Counted from the first letter of the stretch, positions 36,079 to 47,616 are shown. The stretch is 53,190 nucleotides of DNA from Schleiferiaceae bacterium (GCA_018401735.1 JAGYKI010000020.1:1-53190), one strand, 5' to 3'. The notes: generated by a model not told the origin, from the letters alone. Numbers and translations are program-made.

Positions 36079-38154
36079 ATGGAAAATACACAGAACAACA
36101 TGTCTGAAAATAATAAAGACATGGAACAGGAAAACCTTAGTAGTGCAGAAGCTACTAATGAAACTACAAAGCCTCAAATTCAGGATGAAAATCCTAAAAT
36201 TGAGGAAGAAATCCCCACGGCAGAAAGCGTGCAATCGACCGATTTAACTGAGAAAAGCGAGGAAAAACCCCTTACATCAGAAAAGCACGACGACTTAGAA
36301 ACGGAAGATGATACCCGCGAAATCGAGAGTGATGAAGATCATGAGGAGGAACATCCTGATGAATTGGAAATGCCCGATTATGCGAGCCTTAGTTTAGAAG
36401 ACTTGGTGAACAGTGCCGAAAAACTGGTAAAAGAGCAGCCGATTCAAAAAATTAAAGATCATATTGAGAGTATTCGCAAATACCTTCTAAAACACCTCAA
36501 CGAAGAGCGCAGTGAGAAACTAGCCGAATTCGTAGCAAACGGTGGTGTTGAAATGGACTTTGAATACATTCAACCTTTACGCGAGAAATTCCGTCCTATT
36601 TTTCAGGAATATCGCGCCAAGCGCAAAAAATACTACGATGAGCTTAGCGCTAAGCTAGATTCTAACCTCCTAACGAAAACCAATTTAATTGAGAAGCTAA
36701 AGGAAATCGTTAGCAAGGAAGAATCTATTGGCGACACCTTTAAAGAGTTTAACCAGATACAAGAGGAATGGCGTCATACGGGGCCTGTGCCGCGAAATAA
36801 GAGTAATGACTTATGGCGCACCTACCACTTCCACGTTGAGAATTTTTACGAATTCATTAATATAAACAAGGAATTACGCGACCTCGACTACAAGAAAAAT
36901 AAAGAGGCGAAGCAAAACCTTATTGAGCAAGCAAAAGAAATTTTAAGCCTCGATAATTTAAAGGATGCTTTTGCCAAATTGCAAAAACTACACAAAGATT
37001 GGCGGCGTACTGGTCCCGTTGAACCCGATAGCCGTGAACCTTTATGGGAAGAGTTTAGCGATATCACCAAGAAATTCCACGAAAAAAGAGAAGAGTTTTA
37101 CGCCAAGTTACGCGAGAAAAACAAAATCCTTTTGGTGGATAAACGCAATCTCGTAGCAAAGATAAATGCTATTCCTCGCAATTTTACACGTCACCATGAA
37201 TGGCAAAACGCGATAAAAGAAATCGGAGAAATTCAGGAACAGTTTAAAAAAGTTGGTCGTCTTAACCTTCCCGAAAACGATGAAGTTTGGGAAGAACTAA
37301 AGGCCGCTTTACGCGATTTCAACCACGCGAAGAATGAGTTTTATAAGGATCTTAAAAAAGATCACCAAGAAAACCTTGAAAAGAAGCGCGCCCTTTTAGA
37401 AAAGGCCGAGTCTTTAATGGAAAGCGATGACTGGCGCAATACCGCGAATGAACTAAAACGCATTCAAGCCGATTGGAAAAAGATTGGTCACGTACCGAAA
37501 AGTGAAAGTGATAAGATTTGGAAAAGCTTCCGTAAAGCTTGCAACCACTTCTTTGATCGCATGACCGAAAACAATAAGAAAGCAGATAAAGCCTTTGAAG
37601 TAAACCAAAAGCAAAAGGAAGAAATTCTTAGCGAGTTGGAATCTTTCACTATTGATCCCAAAAACAAGAAGGAAGCTTTAAGTGGCATTAAAACTTTTAT
37701 CAATCGCTGGAAGGAAGTAGGGCCGGTACCGCGCAATCAGCGTAATAAGGTTGATGGTAAATTCAATAAGATCATTGACGGACTTTTCAAAAGCATTGAT
37801 ATGGATCGCGAGGAGTCGCAGCGTATTCGCTTTGAAAATAAGATGGAGAACTTGGCTGACGAAGGCGGTGTGGACAAGCTTAACAGCGAGCGTGACTTCT
37901 TGAAACGCAAATTACAAGAGGCGCAGTCTGAACTGCGTCAATTGGAGACCAACATGAGCTTCTTTAGTTCTAGCGATCCAAACAGTAGCATTGTAAAAGA
38001 AGCCCAGAAAAGTATCGATAACCAAGCGCGAACAGTGGATGCCATGAAAAAGCAACTGAGCATGCTTACCGCTAAGGTAAAGGACATTATCAAAGCAGAG
38101 GCTGCCGAAGAAGAAGCGGCGAAGGAAGAAAAAGAAAATCAAAACGAGGCTTAG
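36079..38154 (+). CDS. DUF349 repeat protein
   Basis: This encodes 691 residues. The first 120 are very acidic and disordered (Glu/Asp/Asn/Ser rich). Then come about five tandem DUF349 repeats, each a helical unit with a W-R/K-x-x-G-x-V/P turn: EEWRHTGPVPRNKSND, KDWRRTGPVEPDSRE, EQFKKVGRLNLPEND, ADWKKIGHVPKSESD and NRWKEVGPVPRNQRN. A C-terminal coiled coil (about 580-691) ends in a Lys/Glu-rich tail. No signal peptide is present, so it is cytosolic. Such proteins are conserved in Bacteroidota, and their function is unknown. The start at 36079 is an ATG; an upstream in-frame TTG falls in the promoter box. It is probably co-transcribed with the BASS transporter 10 bp downstream. Confidence 0.92.
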   Translation: MENTQNNMSENNKDMEQENLSSAEATNETTKPQIQDENPKIEEEIPTAESVQSTDLTEKSEEKPLTSEKHDDLETEDDTREIESDEDHEEEHPDELEMPDYASLSLEDLVNSAEKLVKEQPIQKIKDHIESIRKYLLKHLNEERSEKLAEFVANGGVEMDFEYIQPLREKFRPIFQEYRAKRKKYYDELSAKLDSNLLTKTNLIEKLKEIVSKEESIGDTFKEFNQIQEEWRHTGPVPRNKSNDLWRTYHFHVENFYEFININKELRDLDYKKNKEAKQNLIEQAKEILSLDNLKDAFAKLQKLHKDWRRTGPVEPDSREPLWEEFSDITKKFHEKREEFYAKLREKNKILLVDKRNLVAKINAIPRNFTRHHEWQNAIKEIGEIQEQFKKVGRLNLPENDEVWEELKAALRDFNHAKNEFYKDLKKDHQENLEKKRALLEKAESLMESDDWRNTANELKRIQADWKKIGHVPKSESDKIWKSFRKACNHFFDRMTENNKKADKAFEVNQKQKEEILSELESFTIDPKNKKEALSGIKTFINRWKEVGPVPRNQRNKVDGKFNKIIDGLFKSIDMDREESQRIRFENKMENLADEGGVDKLNSERDFLKRKLQEAQSELRQLETNMSFFSSSDPNSSIVKEAQKSIDNQARTVDAMKKQLSMLTAKVKDIIKAEAAEEEAAKEEKENQNEA

Positions 38155-38164
38155 GGATTTTTAA

Positions 38165-39055
38165 ATGAACAATCCCACTCAGGTTATAATGCCCATTGCC
38201 ATCGCTATTATTATGTTCGGCATAGGTATAAACCTGAAGTTCAAAGACTTTAGTAGAGTATTTCTGCATCCCAAGGCTATTTTAGTGGGCTTGGGAGCGC
38301 AGTTTCTACTTCTGCCTTTAATTGCCTTTTTAATGGCTTGGCTATTACCGCTGGCTCCGCTGTATAAAGTAGGATTAATATTAATCGCTTCGGTACCGGG
38401 AGGAACTGCGTCTAATTTGGTAACCCACATGCTAAAAGGCAGAGTGGCCCTCAGCGTTAGCCTTACTTCTTTCAATAGTTTTGGTATTTTGTTAAGCATA
38501 CCGCTCTACCTAAGTTTGGCTATCGAGCTTTTCTTACACGAGCATCCTTCCGAAATTAGCATCGGTATTTTAGACACTTTTAAAGAAATACTATTTACGG
38601 TAGTTATCCCTGTAGTTGCAGGTGTTTTAGTCAATGAATATGGCCCGCAGCGCTGGATAGATAAGTCAAGAAAACCGCTTCGCTGGATTTTACCCGCCAT
38701 CCTCTTTGCCGTTTTTAGTTATGCCTTGTTTTTTGCAGGTGGCAGTCCTAAAGTTTCTTTTTTCGAAAATGTAAACCTTTATATCCCCCTGCTGTTTTTT
38801 AATGTTTTCACCATGTTTCTTGGATTCTATTTGGCACGATTCACAGGAATTCGCCATGATGGAGCCTTTACCATTGCGGTTGAAATGGGTTTACAAAACT
38901 CGGCCTTGGCTATTTTAATTGCCACCAATATTTTAAACAGCCCAGAAATATCACTCATAGCAGTGATCTACAGTAGTTTTACATTTTTCAGCACCTGGCT
39001 AATTGCCTGGTTTATGAAACATCACTTAAAGCATGATGTACCTAACATGTTATAA
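38165..39055 (+). CDS. BASS-family (bile acid:sodium symporter-like) transporter
   Basis: This encodes 296 residues with about nine to ten membrane helices. Typical BASS features are the [12 protein letters not shown] near the first helix, the conserved [29 protein letters not shown] crossover region (substrate/Na+ binding) and the later [18 protein letters not shown] motif. Substrates of bacterial members include organic acids and sulfonates, and none can be assigned here. The gene sits between the DUF349 gene and uvrB with short gaps (10 and 17 bp), so read-through is likely. Confidence 0.93.
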   Translation: MNNPTQVIMPIAIAIIMFGIGINLKFKDFSRVFLHPKAILVGLGAQFLLLPLIAFLMAWLLPLAPLYKVGLILIASVPGGTASNLVTHMLKGRVALSVSLTSFNSFGILLSIPLYLSLAIELFLHEHPSEISIGILDTFKEILFTVVIPVVAGVLVNEYGPQRWIDKSRKPLRWILPAILFAVFSYALFFAGGSPKVSFFENVNLYIPLLFFNVFTMFLGFYLARFTGIRHDGAFTIAVEMGLQNSALAILIATNILNSPEISLIAVIYSSFTFFSTWLIAWFMKHHLKHDVPNML

Positions 39056-39072
39056 GGATAAAGAAATTTTGC

Positions 39073-41082
39073 ATGTCTCAAGAGTTTAGATTAGTCTCCG
39101 ATTATAAGCCCACTGGCGATCAGCCGCGGGCTATTGAGGAATTAGAAAAAGGCATTTATGCCGGTGATCGTTTTCAAACGCTACTTGGTGTTACCGGATC
39201 GGGTAAAACCTTTACCATCGCCAATCTTATTGAAAAAATTCAACGCCCCACCCTAGTTTTAAGTCATAATAAAACCCTTGCTGCCCAGCTTTACTCGGAG
39301 TTTAAAAACTTCTTTCCCGACAATGCGGTGGAGTATTTTGTTTCCTATTACGATTATTATCAGCCTGAAGCCTACCTACCTAGTTCGGGTACTTACATAG
39401 AAAAGGACCTCAGTATCAACGAGGAAATTGAAAAACTGCGTCTTAGCACGACCTCCTCTTTGCTCTCGGGCAGAAGAGATGTGTTAGTGGTGGCCTCCGT
39501 TAGCTGCCTATACGGTATCGGTAATCCTGAGTCTTTTAATTCACAGGTTATTGAAATAAGCACCGGTCAAGTTATTGCCCGCAATGCCTTGCTTCACTCT
39601 TTTGTTAATGCGCTGTATAATCGCACCACGGCAGAATTTAATCGAGGTAGCTTTCGCGTGAAAGGCGATACAGTTGACATTTTCCCCGCTTATGCAGATA
39701 GTGCTTTCCGGATTCATTTTTGGGGCGACGAAATAGAAGCGATTGAACGTTTTGACCCGCAAACTGCCGAGATTTTAGAGAAGTTTGATACGGTGCGAAT
39801 ATTCCCTGCGAATATTTTCGTTACTGGAAAAGAAACCCTGCAAGCCGCTATTCATCAAATTCAAGATGACATGGTGGCGCAGGTTGATTTCTTCAATAAA
39901 AACCAAAGGCCTTTAGAAGCCAAACGCTTACAGGAAAGGACGGAATTTGATTTAGAAATGATTCGCGAATTAGGCTATTGCTCGGGTATTGAAAACTATT
40001 CTCGCTATCTCGATGGACGTAGCCCAGGAACGAGGCCTTTCTGTCTCTTAGATTATTTCCCCGATGACTTCTTAATGGTAATCGACGAAAGTCACGTAAC
40101 TGTTTCGCAAGTACGGGCCATGTATGGTGGTGACCGATCCCGTAAGGAAAACCTAGTGGAATATGGTTTTCGACTACCTGCGGCCATGGATAACCGACCC
40201 TTGAAATTTGAAGAATTTGAATTGTTGCAAAATCAAGTAGTTTACGTCAGTGCCACTCCAGCCGATTATGAATTGGAAAAAAGTGAAGGTGTAGTAGTAG
40301 AACAATTAATTCGTCCGACTGGACTACTCGATCCACGCATCGAAGTGCGTCCTGTAGAAAACCAAGTGGATGATTTAATGGCGGAAATTAGCAAGCGTTG
40401 TGAGATAGATGAGCGGGTATTGGTGACCACCCTTACTAAACGAATGGCCGAGGAACTTACCAAATATCTTACCCGTTATGGCGTGCGCTGCCGCTATATT
40501 CACTCGGATGTGGATACCCTAGAAAGGGTGGAAATTATGCGGGATTTACGTCTAGGTGTTTTCGATGTTTTGGTGGGGGTAAACCTTTTAAGAGAAGGCC
40601 TTGATTTGCCGGAAGTTTCTTTAGTGGCGATTCTCGATGCGGATAAAGAAGGATTCCTGCGGGCTGAAAGATCTTTGGTACAAACCGTAGGAAGGGCGGC
40701 TCGTAATGTAAACGGTTTAGCTATTATGTACGCCGATAAAATTACGGAAAGCATGCGGAAAACCATAGACGAAACCAATCGTCGCCGCGCTATCCAAACT
40801 GCTTATAATGTGGAACATAACCAGGTGCCCACCGCACTTAACAAAGCCATCGAATCTAATTTACCGGGTGCTAAAAAGTCTTACAATCCCTATGAATCTA
40901 ATATTCCCGTTGCTGCAGAGCCCAAGGTGAATTATACCACCGAGGAATCCTTGAAAAAAGGCATTTCTAAAACCCGCAAGGAAATGGAAAAAGCGGCCAA
41001 GGCCTTAGACTTTATAGCGGCGGCGCGACTGCGTGATGAGATGTCCGCTTTGGAAGAACGTCTTAAAAAGGAATATCAATAA
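39073..41082 (+). CDS. uvrB: UvrABC nucleotide excision repair subunit B
   Basis: This is the damage-verification helicase of nucleotide excision repair, 669 residues, normal length. The Walker A motif GVTGSGKT is at residues 39-46. The beta-hairpin [21 protein letters not shown] inserts into the DNA. DESHV is the Walker B/DEAD-type box. The C-terminal UVR domain ([22 protein letters not shown]) binds UvrC. The sequence AAATTTTG ends 1 nt before the ATG and resembles a -7 box with one mismatch, so uvrB may have its own leaderless promoter in addition to read-through. Confidence 0.98.
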   Translation: MSQEFRLVSDYKPTGDQPRAIEELEKGIYAGDRFQTLLGVTGSGKTFTIANLIEKIQRPTLVLSHNKTLAAQLYSEFKNFFPDNAVEYFVSYYDYYQPEAYLPSSGTYIEKDLSINEEIEKLRLSTTSSLLSGRRDVLVVASVSCLYGIGNPESFNSQVIEISTGQVIARNALLHSFVNALYNRTTAEFNRGSFRVKGDTVDIFPAYADSAFRIHFWGDEIEAIERFDPQTAEILEKFDTVRIFPANIFVTGKETLQAAIHQIQDDMVAQVDFFNKNQRPLEAKRLQERTEFDLEMIRELGYCSGIENYSRYLDGRSPGTRPFCLLDYFPDDFLMVIDESHVTVSQVRAMYGGDRSRKENLVEYGFRLPAAMDNRPLKFEEFELLQNQVVYVSATPADYELEKSEGVVVEQLIRPTGLLDPRIEVRPVENQVDDLMAEISKRCEIDERVLVTTLTKRMAEELTKYLTRYGVRCRYIHSDVDTLERVEIMRDLRLGVFDVLVGVNLLREGLDLPEVSLVAILDADKEGFLRAERSLVQTVGRAARNVNGLAIMYADKITESMRKTIDETNRRRAIQTAYNVEHNQVPTALNKAIESNLPGAKKSYNPYESNIPVAAEPKVNYTTEESLKKGISKTRKEMEKAAKALDFIAAARLRDEMSALEERLKKEYQ

Positions 41083-41122
41083 TTTCTATCGAACAAGAAA
41101 TAAGTAATTCTGTTCTCTATTT

Positions 41123-43531
41123 ATGTTAAAGTTTTTCTTTTCAACTTGCTTAAGTTTCTTGGCTTTTGCAGGTTTTGCTCAAATTAGTGGTATCCTACTC
41201 GATGAAAAAAATCAATCGCTACCCACCGCCAATGTAGTCCTTTACAAGGGCGACCAAATTATGGCCGGAGCCAGTACCGACCTCGATGGGAGCTTCCAAA
41301 TTAAATCCCCTGCTCCTGGTTCTTATCGCCTAGAAATTAGCTTTATCGCCTATGAGAAATTGGTGCGAAATATTTCTATTCCCGCGAGCCAGAAATTAGA
41401 TTTGGGTCGCATCGGCTTAAAGCCAGATAAATCAAGTGTTTTAGAAGAAGTAAACGTTGTAGGGGAAGCCAAACTTTTCGAGTTTGAGCAAGATAAACGC
41501 GTTTTTAATGTGGCTAAAGATATTACCTCTGTGGGAAGTAATGCTTCTGATATACTTAATAATCTACCTTCGGTTGCCGTTGATGTTGAGGGTAATGTGA
41601 GCTTACGTGGAAGCGGTAATGTGCGCATCTTAATTAATGGCCAGCCTTCTGCCTTAGTCGGAAGTGATCCCGCGGCAGCTTTACGGCAGCTCCAGGGAAA
41701 TGTAATTGAAAAAATTGAAGTCATCACCAACCCTTCCGCTCGCTATGATGCCGAGGGCGAAGCAGGAATAATCAATATTGTTTTAAAGAAACAAGACCGT
41801 GCCGGCCTAAATGGTAGCTTTGACTTAAGTGCCGGCTATCCCGATTTATATGGCGCAGGCGCAACTATTAATTACCGTAAAAACAAGCTGAACTTCTTTA
41901 CTAACCTAAGCTTTCAGTACAACAAATCACCAGGTGGCGGTAAGTCCGATCAGAAATTTAACTTGCCCGATACCGCCTACTCCTTTATTCGAGAGCGTAA
42001 TCAGTTAAGAGGTGGTTCCAACGCCACCATTCGCTTCGGAGCTGATTACCAACTAAACGACGAACAAAGCATTACCGGCTCTTTTTTAGTTAGACCAAGT
42101 TTGGGTCATAACACGGTAGATCTTAATTACCGTGATTTGGATGCCAATGGAAACCAAGTGCGCTTAATTAACCGCTTCGATGATGAAACGGAAACGCAAA
42201 CGGCCTATGAGGGAAGTATTAATTGGCAAAAAACTTTTAATGGAGACGACAAGCACAAGTGGACCGCCGACTTCCGCTACAGCGTGGAAGATGACCGCGA
42301 ACAATCAACTATTACCCAAGATACCCTTGGTCGCCCAGGGCAACTTATCCAGTTGGTAGATAACCTAGAATACCAAAGTAGCTACCTTTTTCAAACGGAT
42401 TATGTGCACCCTTTGGGAGAGAAGAAAAGTTACGAGCTCGGAAGCAGAGCCACTTTACGAACTATTGATAATGACTATGCTTTAGACGATGTTTTATCGG
42501 ATGGTTCTTTATTAGCTGATCCCGTATTTAATAACCGCTTTAATTTTATTGAAAACGTTTACGCGGCCTACGGTATTTATAACGGCACCTTGCGAGAATC
42601 CGTAACCTATCAATTGGGCTTACGAGGAGAAATCACCGACTTAACCACCGAAGTTCAGAACGATACAGTTAATCAGCGTAGCTATGCTAATCTTTTCCCC
42701 AGCGCCTTTTTTACTTACAAAATAAATCCTCTTAGCGATATTCAAGTAAGTTACAGCCGCCGTATTAGTCGCCCAGGCTTCCGCACCTTAGCTCCATTTT
42801 TTGGCTTTAGCGATAACCGTAATTTTTATTCTGGAAATCCTGCGGTTAACCCCGAGTTTACCGACAGCTATGAATCGGGTTATATGCGCTATTTCGAAAA
42901 AGGTAGTCTTTACAGCGGTATTTATTACCGTCACCGTACTGGCGTGATTGAACGTATTACTATTGTAGAAGAGCGCAATGGCGAGGAGTTTACGCGTTTT
43001 TTCCCCATTAATTTAGCGGTACAAGATGCTTATGGTTTGGAATTTAACTTGCAGTTTAAATTTACCAAATGGTATGATCTTAATGCCAATTTAAATCTCT
43101 TCCGAGCCATTACGGTTGGCGATTATGAAGGTACTAACTTCGGCGCAGTAAATAATTCTAGCACGGCACGCCTTATCAATCGTTTTAACTTTTGGAAAAG
43201 CGATTTACAGATTACCTTCAATATGCGAGGTGCTAATCAAAGCGCACAAACGCGTAGCTTAGGGATTTACACTTTAGATCTAGGTTGGAGTAAAGATGTA
43301 CTCAAAGGCAATGGCACCATCACTCTCGCTGTGCGCGATTTATTTAATAATCGTATTCGTAGATACTACACCAATGGTAATGTAGCAAACGGAGGAACCT
43401 TTGATACTTTTGGAACTTTCCAATGGCGTCAGCGCCAAATAACGCTAAATTTCAACTACCGTTTAAATCAGAAAAAAGCCCGTCCCGATAGAAGTTCTGG
43501 CGGAGGTGGGTATGATGGTGGCGAATTCTAA
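41123..43531 (+). CDS. TonB-dependent receptor-like outer-membrane protein
   Basis: This encodes 802 residues. A signal peptide ends at GFAQ. A carboxypeptidase-regulatory-like beta domain follows (about 22-105: ISGILLDEKNQSLPTANVVLY... SFIAYEKLVRNI). Then comes a plug domain (LLNNLPSVAVDVEGNVSLRGSGNVRILINGQPS) and a barrel of the OMP_b-brl_3 type rich in aromatic strands, with the C-terminal residues GGGGYDGGEF after the last strand. It is a TonB-dependent transporter variant without a SusD partner; the ligand is unknown. Its stop overlaps the stop of the convergent glycoside hydrolase gene by 4 bp. Confidence 0.88.
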   Translation: MLKFFFSTCLSFLAFAGFAQISGILLDEKNQSLPTANVVLYKGDQIMAGASTDLDGSFQIKSPAPGSYRLEISFIAYEKLVRNISIPASQKLDLGRIGLKPDKSSVLEEVNVVGEAKLFEFEQDKRVFNVAKDITSVGSNASDILNNLPSVAVDVEGNVSLRGSGNVRILINGQPSALVGSDPAAALRQLQGNVIEKIEVITNPSARYDAEGEAGIINIVLKKQDRAGLNGSFDLSAGYPDLYGAGATINYRKNKLNFFTNLSFQYNKSPGGGKSDQKFNLPDTAYSFIRERNQLRGGSNATIRFGADYQLNDEQSITGSFLVRPSLGHNTVDLNYRDLDANGNQVRLINRFDDETETQTAYEGSINWQKTFNGDDKHKWTADFRYSVEDDREQSTITQDTLGRPGQLIQLVDNLEYQSSYLFQTDYVHPLGEKKSYELGSRATLRTIDNDYALDDVLSDGSLLADPVFNNRFNFIENVYAAYGIYNGTLRESVTYQLGLRGEITDLTTEVQNDTVNQRSYANLFPSAFFTYKINPLSDIQVSYSRRISRPGFRTLAPFFGFSDNRNFYSGNPAVNPEFTDSYESGYMRYFEKGSLYSGIYYRHRTGVIERITIVEERNGEEFTRFFPINLAVQDAYGLEFNLQFKFTKWYDLNANLNLFRAITVGDYEGTNFGAVNNSSTARLINRFNFWKSDLQITFNMRGANQSAQTRSLGIYTLDLGWSKDVLKGNGTITLAVRDLFNNRIRRYYTNGNVANGGTFDTFGTFQWRQRQITLNFNYRLNQKKARPDRSSGGGGYDGGEF

Positions 43532-45480
43532 TTTTGCCACTTTATAAAAATGGGTTTTTCGGAAACGTTCAATTTAATAATCCCCGCAGCGCTGGTTTGA
43601 GTACTTTTTTTCCATTGAAAACTTGGGTCATAGCGGTACACATCTACAGTAGTAGCAGGAACCTTTAAGGCGTAATTAAAGAATTGTTTAGCGCTTTCGG
43701 TGCCAAGCCAAATGGCCCATAGGTGACTCCCGTCTTTCTGCGAATCAAATTGATAGACAAAAACGCTTTCATCACTTTGAGGCAATGCTTTACTAAAGTG
43801 ATATTCTCCGGCCAGGGACAGAAAAGATTGGAGGGCAAAATAAGAGCTCTTGGGCGCATGCTTATTCCACTTTTCGGCCCGCAAACCCGAGCTATTGTAT
43901 TTATTAGGATTGGGGGCATTTACATCGCGTAGCATATACAAATGAGCGCGGTCAAGCCCAGATGCGGCGATAGCCAAATAAGTTCTTAGCAACCAAATTG
44001 CCTGCACTTCCGCAGGACTAAAAGCACCGATGCTTGGCACACCCTGCGGCGATTTTGGGTTAGAATCGTAGCCAAATTCACTGAGCCAAATTTCCTGATG
44101 CGGAAAGTTCACATTTCGGAAATGCACTAATTTCTCCAATCTTTGTCTTAGGCTATCCCTTTCGGGAGATGCGGCCCCTGAAGCATTACCGTTTTGACCG
44201 CCCGCATTATTACTATAATGATGAAAGTTTAAAACCTGCGCGGGGAAATCGCCTTTACGATTATACTCCGACCAATATTTAATCCCCAAAAGATAGTCGA
44301 GATTAGTTTCGGCCAGACCGCCCATGATTACCGGTAAATTAGGATCGGCTTTTTTTATTCCCACCTTAGGGCCCATTCTCCCCTCCTGCCCGTCGTAAGC
44401 GGCGCTTAAAAAAGCCGCAAATTCGAAGGGATGGAAATAACCTTTCCGACCTTTCCACCATTTATCGGGTTCATTCCATACTTCTAAACCAGCGATTAAA
44501 TTTAAGCCCGAAAGTGCTTTTTGGTCATCTCTTAAAAGTAATAAAGATGAATCCACTTGACTGCTGCCATAGCGCGCCGCAAATTGATAGACATACTCTG
44601 CAAAATGGCGATAAGATTGACTGTTCGCCGCAACGAAATCTCTGTAGGTCGGTTTGCTATTAAAATCGTCATCACCGCGGTAGGGAGCCGCCGTGCCTTG
44701 GAGGCACGGAAAAACTAAGATTCCTTTCTTTTTAGCCTCTGCATAATAGTGGTCGAAATCCCAAACCGAAACATAAGAAGGCGACCAAGCAAATTTCTTC
44801 CCTTGACTAGGGTTATAATTTACAGCGCCATTCCCCTCGTCCCAGTCCCAATTATGATACTCGCGAATGCTCGATGCCACTGGCGCTACAATATCGAGGG
44901 GATCATCGACAAAAGCATTGATTCCGAAAATTTCTCGGACCGTTCTTTTGGGACGAGTAGCTTTCCGTTCGGTCAGATTTACCGCTTTTGCCTCGGACAC
45001 CTTTTCACCAAAAAAACGCAGTTCACCAATTTGGGCTTGAGAAGAATATATCTTGAGTAAAATGAATTCGCCTTCGCCCTTGAGTTTAAAACTGCGCCAC
45101 TGATTATAAAGATCGGTTTGGCTTTTGAGGGCCGACTGCCACTTTTTAGGATTACCGATTAAGACTTCTATTTCATCCTTGCCTGCGCCATCAAATAACC
45201 AGAGAGAATCGAGGCGATAAAATGCCTGGAGGGGAATAAGAATTTCTTGGGGTAGATAAATTTCATTGTAGCTAGCACGGAAAAAATGCTCTGCCTTTTC
45301 AGAGGGCAATTTCGCACCCTTAAACAAATGACTTTCATCAAAAAGCGTGGAAGCTTCGGCCTCACCATTGAGCACAATTAGCTGATTAGCCTTAATTTTC
45401 AAAGCTTCACTCTGCCCATAAAGCTGCGCATCTGGCGAAAGCCAAACGAAAAGAAAGAAGAAAAGAAGCTTTTGAAACAT
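43528..45480 (-). CDS. Secreted clan GH-A glycoside hydrolase
   Basis: This encodes 650 residues with a signal peptide ending at YGQ (about 23). An N-terminal beta domain of about 160 residues may bind carbohydrate (YNEIYLPQEILIPLQAFYRLDSLWLFDGAG). A TIM-barrel follows, with acid/base Glu337 in EVWNEP and nucleophile candidate Glu468 in WLSEFGYD. This is the clan GH-A layout, with GH39 or GH5-like families the best guess. The C-terminal 100 residues look like a small beta-sandwich. No T9SS signal is present. The nearby TonB receptor is convergent, so this is not a classic polysaccharide utilisation locus. Confidence 0.83.
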   Translation of the reverse strand: MFQKLLFFFLFVWLSPDAQLYGQSEALKIKANQLIVLNGEAEASTLFDESHLFKGAKLPSEKAEHFFRASYNEIYLPQEILIPLQAFYRLDSLWLFDGAGKDEIEVLIGNPKKWQSALKSQTDLYNQWRSFKLKGEGEFILLKIYSSQAQIGELRFFGEKVSEAKAVNLTERKATRPKRTVREIFGINAFVDDPLDIVAPVASSIREYHNWDWDEGNGAVNYNPSQGKKFAWSPSYVSVWDFDHYYAEAKKKGILVFPCLQGTAAPYRGDDDFNSKPTYRDFVAANSQSYRHFAEYVYQFAARYGSSQVDSSLLLLRDDQKALSGLNLIAGLEVWNEPDKWWKGRKGYFHPFEFAAFLSAAYDGQEGRMGPKVGIKKADPNLPVIMGGLAETNLDYLLGIKYWSEYNRKGDFPAQVLNFHHYSNNAGGQNGNASGAASPERDSLRQRLEKLVHFRNVNFPHQEIWLSEFGYDSNPKSPQGVPSIGAFSPAEVQAIWLLRTYLAIAASGLDRAHLYMLRDVNAPNPNKYNSSGLRAEKWNKHAPKSSYFALQSFLSLAGEYHFSKALPQSDESVFVYQFDSQKDGSHLWAIWLGTESAKQFFNYALKVPATTVDVYRYDPSFQWKKSTQTSAAGIIKLNVSEKPIFIKWQN

Positions 45481-45543
45481 AAAAATAATGACCGTAAATA
45501 GTCGAATAATTATAAGCTGAGTTCTCTGTAAAGGGACAAAAAA

Positions 45544-45569
45544 AAGGCTGCCTTATAACGGGCAGCCTT
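45544..45569 (-). terminator. Terminator after the prolyl isomerase operon
   Basis: AAGGCTGCC (45544-45552) pairs with GGCAGCCTT (45561-45569) around an 8-nt loop. The long A run to the left gives a T run on the minus strand. It is 6 bp past the stop of the last isomerase gene and ends the nrnA-gldI operon. Confidence 0.9.
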
Positions 45570-45575
45570 AGTAAT

Positions 45576-46508
45576 TTATTTAGCCGATTCGAGTTTAATA
45601 TCGAAAATAAGCCACGCATTAGGTGGAATAACTCCGCCCGCACCAGCAGCGCCGTAGCCTAAATCGGGGGGGATTACCAAACGCGCTTCGCTACCTACAC
45701 TAAGTAACATAATGCCTTCGTCCCAACCGGGAATAACACGACCAAGGCCAACCGGAAAGCTAATGGGCTCACCTCTTTGGTAGGAATCGTCGAATACCAT
45801 TCCGTCTTGCAAAGTACCGCGATAATGCACCGCTACGGTTTGACCTTTATTCGGTTTTGCACCGCTGCCTTCGCTTTTTATTTGGTAGTATAAACCAGAA
45901 GCCGTTTTCTCGCAACCTTCTACTAAAGCTGCCACTTTTTCTTCATCGCGTTTGCGAGCGGCCGCTTTAATTTCGTCTTGTTTACCCATCATTTCCGCAA
46001 AAACTGCGGCGGCATCCCAAGCTTGCGCTGCGTCCCCCTGACGGATAATTTCAACCTTATCCATGGTGTCACCTTGCGCGATCGCATCCACAACGTCTAA
46101 ACCTTCCGACACTTTGCCAAAAACGGTATGTTTACCATCTAACCAAGGTGTAGCCCCATGAGTCACAAAGAACTGAGAACCATTGGTTCCTGGTCCTGCG
46201 TTTGCCATACTTAAAATACCTTTGGCCTCGTGTTTTAGTTCAGGGTGAATTTCGTCTACAAATTTGTAGCCCGGACCACCAGAACCTGTTCCTGTTGGGT
46301 CTCCGCCCTGAATCATAAAGTCGGCAATAACGCGATGAAATTTTAAACCGTCGTAATAAGGACTACCTTTTTCTTTGGATCCGTTTTCAATTGCACCTTC
46401 CGCTAATCCAACAAAATTGGCTACCGTTAAAGGTGTTTTTTCATGCTCTAAAAGCACGGTGAATTCCCCTTTAGGGGTGCTGAATTTAGCGTAAATTCCG
46501 TCTTGCAT
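45576..46508 (-). CDS. Cyclophilin-FKBP dual-domain prolyl isomerase without signal peptide
   Basis: This encodes 310 residues. A cyclophilin domain is at about 1-160 ([19 protein letters not shown] with the catalytic Arg, [27 protein letters not shown]). A helical linker follows (about 165-205), then an FKBP domain (about 205-310: [54 protein letters not shown]). There is no signal peptide or lipobox, so it appears cytosolic, unlike its upstream paralogue. The start overlaps the upstream stop as TAATG. Dual-family immunophilins of this order have been described in flavobacteria. It likely works in protein folding. Confidence 0.92.
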   Translation of the reverse strand: MQDGIYAKFSTPKGEFTVLLEHEKTPLTVANFVGLAEGAIENGSKEKGSPYYDGLKFHRVIADFMIQGGDPTGTGSGGPGYKFVDEIHPELKHEAKGILSMANAGPGTNGSQFFVTHGATPWLDGKHTVFGKVSEGLDVVDAIAQGDTMDKVEIIRQGDAAQAWDAAAVFAEMMGKQDEIKAAARKRDEEKVAALVEGCEKTASGLYYQIKSEGSGAKPNKGQTVAVHYRGTLQDGMVFDDSYQRGEPISFPVGLGRVIPGWDEGIMLLSVGSEARLVIPPDLGYGAAGAGGVIPPNAWLIFDIKLESAK

Positions 46509-47614
46509 TATTCTACTATTTCAACCATTTCTACATCAAAAATCAACCAAGCGTTGGCTGGGATTACTGGTGGGTAACCTCTTTCTCCATAAGCTAAGTG
46601 AGGAGGAATAATCAGCTGCCATTTGTCACCAACATTCATCATGGTAACCGCTTCGCGCCAGCCTAAAATAACCTGAGCATTACGGCTAGCTTCAATTTCG
46701 ATAGGTTGATAAGGACGACGAGCATCGTACTTTCCTTCTTTCTTCGCTACTTCTTCAATGCTGGTATCGAATAGAGAACCATCGGCTAAATAGCCTGCAT
46801 AGTTTATCTTAACTTTTTGAGTTTCTTCTGGCTTAGGCCCCGTTCCTTCGGTAAGCACTTTATAGAACATGCCAGTAGAAGTTTTGGTTGCACCTTCGGT
46901 TAGGCTCTCCATTTTCTTAGCCTCTTCTTCTTGCTTTAATTTATCAGCCGCAATTTTTGCTTCTTGTGCCTGACCAAAAGTTTCAGCAGGATTGTAGTCT
47001 TTAAAAGCTCTACCCTGACGGATAATACTAACCTTAGTCATGGTAACTTCGGTGTCGGGACGGTCTTGCTGGTTGCGAGGCATGTTACTAATCGCATCTG
47101 CTACCTCTTGTCCGGCCATTACTTTACCGAAAATATTATAGGAACCATTTAAATGTGCCGTTTCGGCCACGGTGATAAAAAACTGGCTACCATTGGTATT
47201 TGGACCAGAATTAGCCATAGAGATAACCCCTTTATTATGGCTTAAACCTTCTCCAATTTCATTATCAAATTTGTAGCCTGGCCCGCCCATTCCATTTCCT
47301 TGCGGGTCTCCCCCTTGAATCATGAAATTTGGAATTACGCGGTGAAATACTAAACCATCGTAAAAAGGCTTGCCTTTGAATTCTTCGCTAACATTAGGAT
47401 GGGTTCCTTCTGCTAGAGCCGCAAAATTTGCAGAGGTTAAAGGCGCTTTTTCGGTGTTTAAGGCGATTAAAATATCACCTTCGGTCGTGGCCAGATGCGC
47501 ATAAACGCCATCTTCCAATTCCATTTTTTGACCATTTACCGTAACAACATTTTGTGAATTACAGCTACTAAGTAAGCCGCCCAATAGCAAGGCGGTCATC
47601 CAGAAGTTTCTCAT
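46508..47614 (-). CDS. Cyclophilin-FKBP dual-domain prolyl isomerase, lipoprotein
   Basis: This encodes 368 residues with lipobox LLSSC, so the lipid-anchored Cys is residue 18. The cyclophilin domain (about 35-205) keeps [30 protein letters not shown] and the [11 protein letters not shown] region. A helical linker rich in Lys/Glu/Ala (about 215-240) leads to an FKBP domain (about 245-368) with [27 protein letters not shown] and [28 protein letters not shown]. It is likely on the periplasmic side of a membrane. It lies between gldI (2 bp gap) and its cytosolic paralogue, in one operon. It may help fold secreted or outer-membrane proteins. Confidence 0.92.
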   Translation of the reverse strand: MRNFWMTALLLGGLLSSCNSQNVVTVNGQKMELEDGVYAHLATTEGDILIALNTEKAPLTSANFAALAEGTHPNVSEEFKGKPFYDGLVFHRVIPNFMIQGGDPQGNGMGGPGYKFDNEIGEGLSHNKGVISMANSGPNTNGSQFFITVAETAHLNGSYNIFGKVMAGQEVADAISNMPRNQQDRPDTEVTMTKVSIIRQGRAFKDYNPAETFGQAQEAKIAADKLKQEEEAKKMESLTEGATKTSTGMFYKVLTEGTGPKPEETQKVKINYAGYLADGSLFDTSIEEVAKKEGKYDARRPYQPIEIEASRNAQVILGWREAVTMMNVGDKWQLIIPPHLAYGERGYPPVIPANAWLIFDVEMVEIVE

Positions 47615-47616
47615 TT

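Noticed and set aside
43528..45480. Polysaccharide utilisation locus with the neighbouring TonB receptor
   Set aside because: The two genes are convergent, there is no SusD homologue, and the receptor is of a different type.
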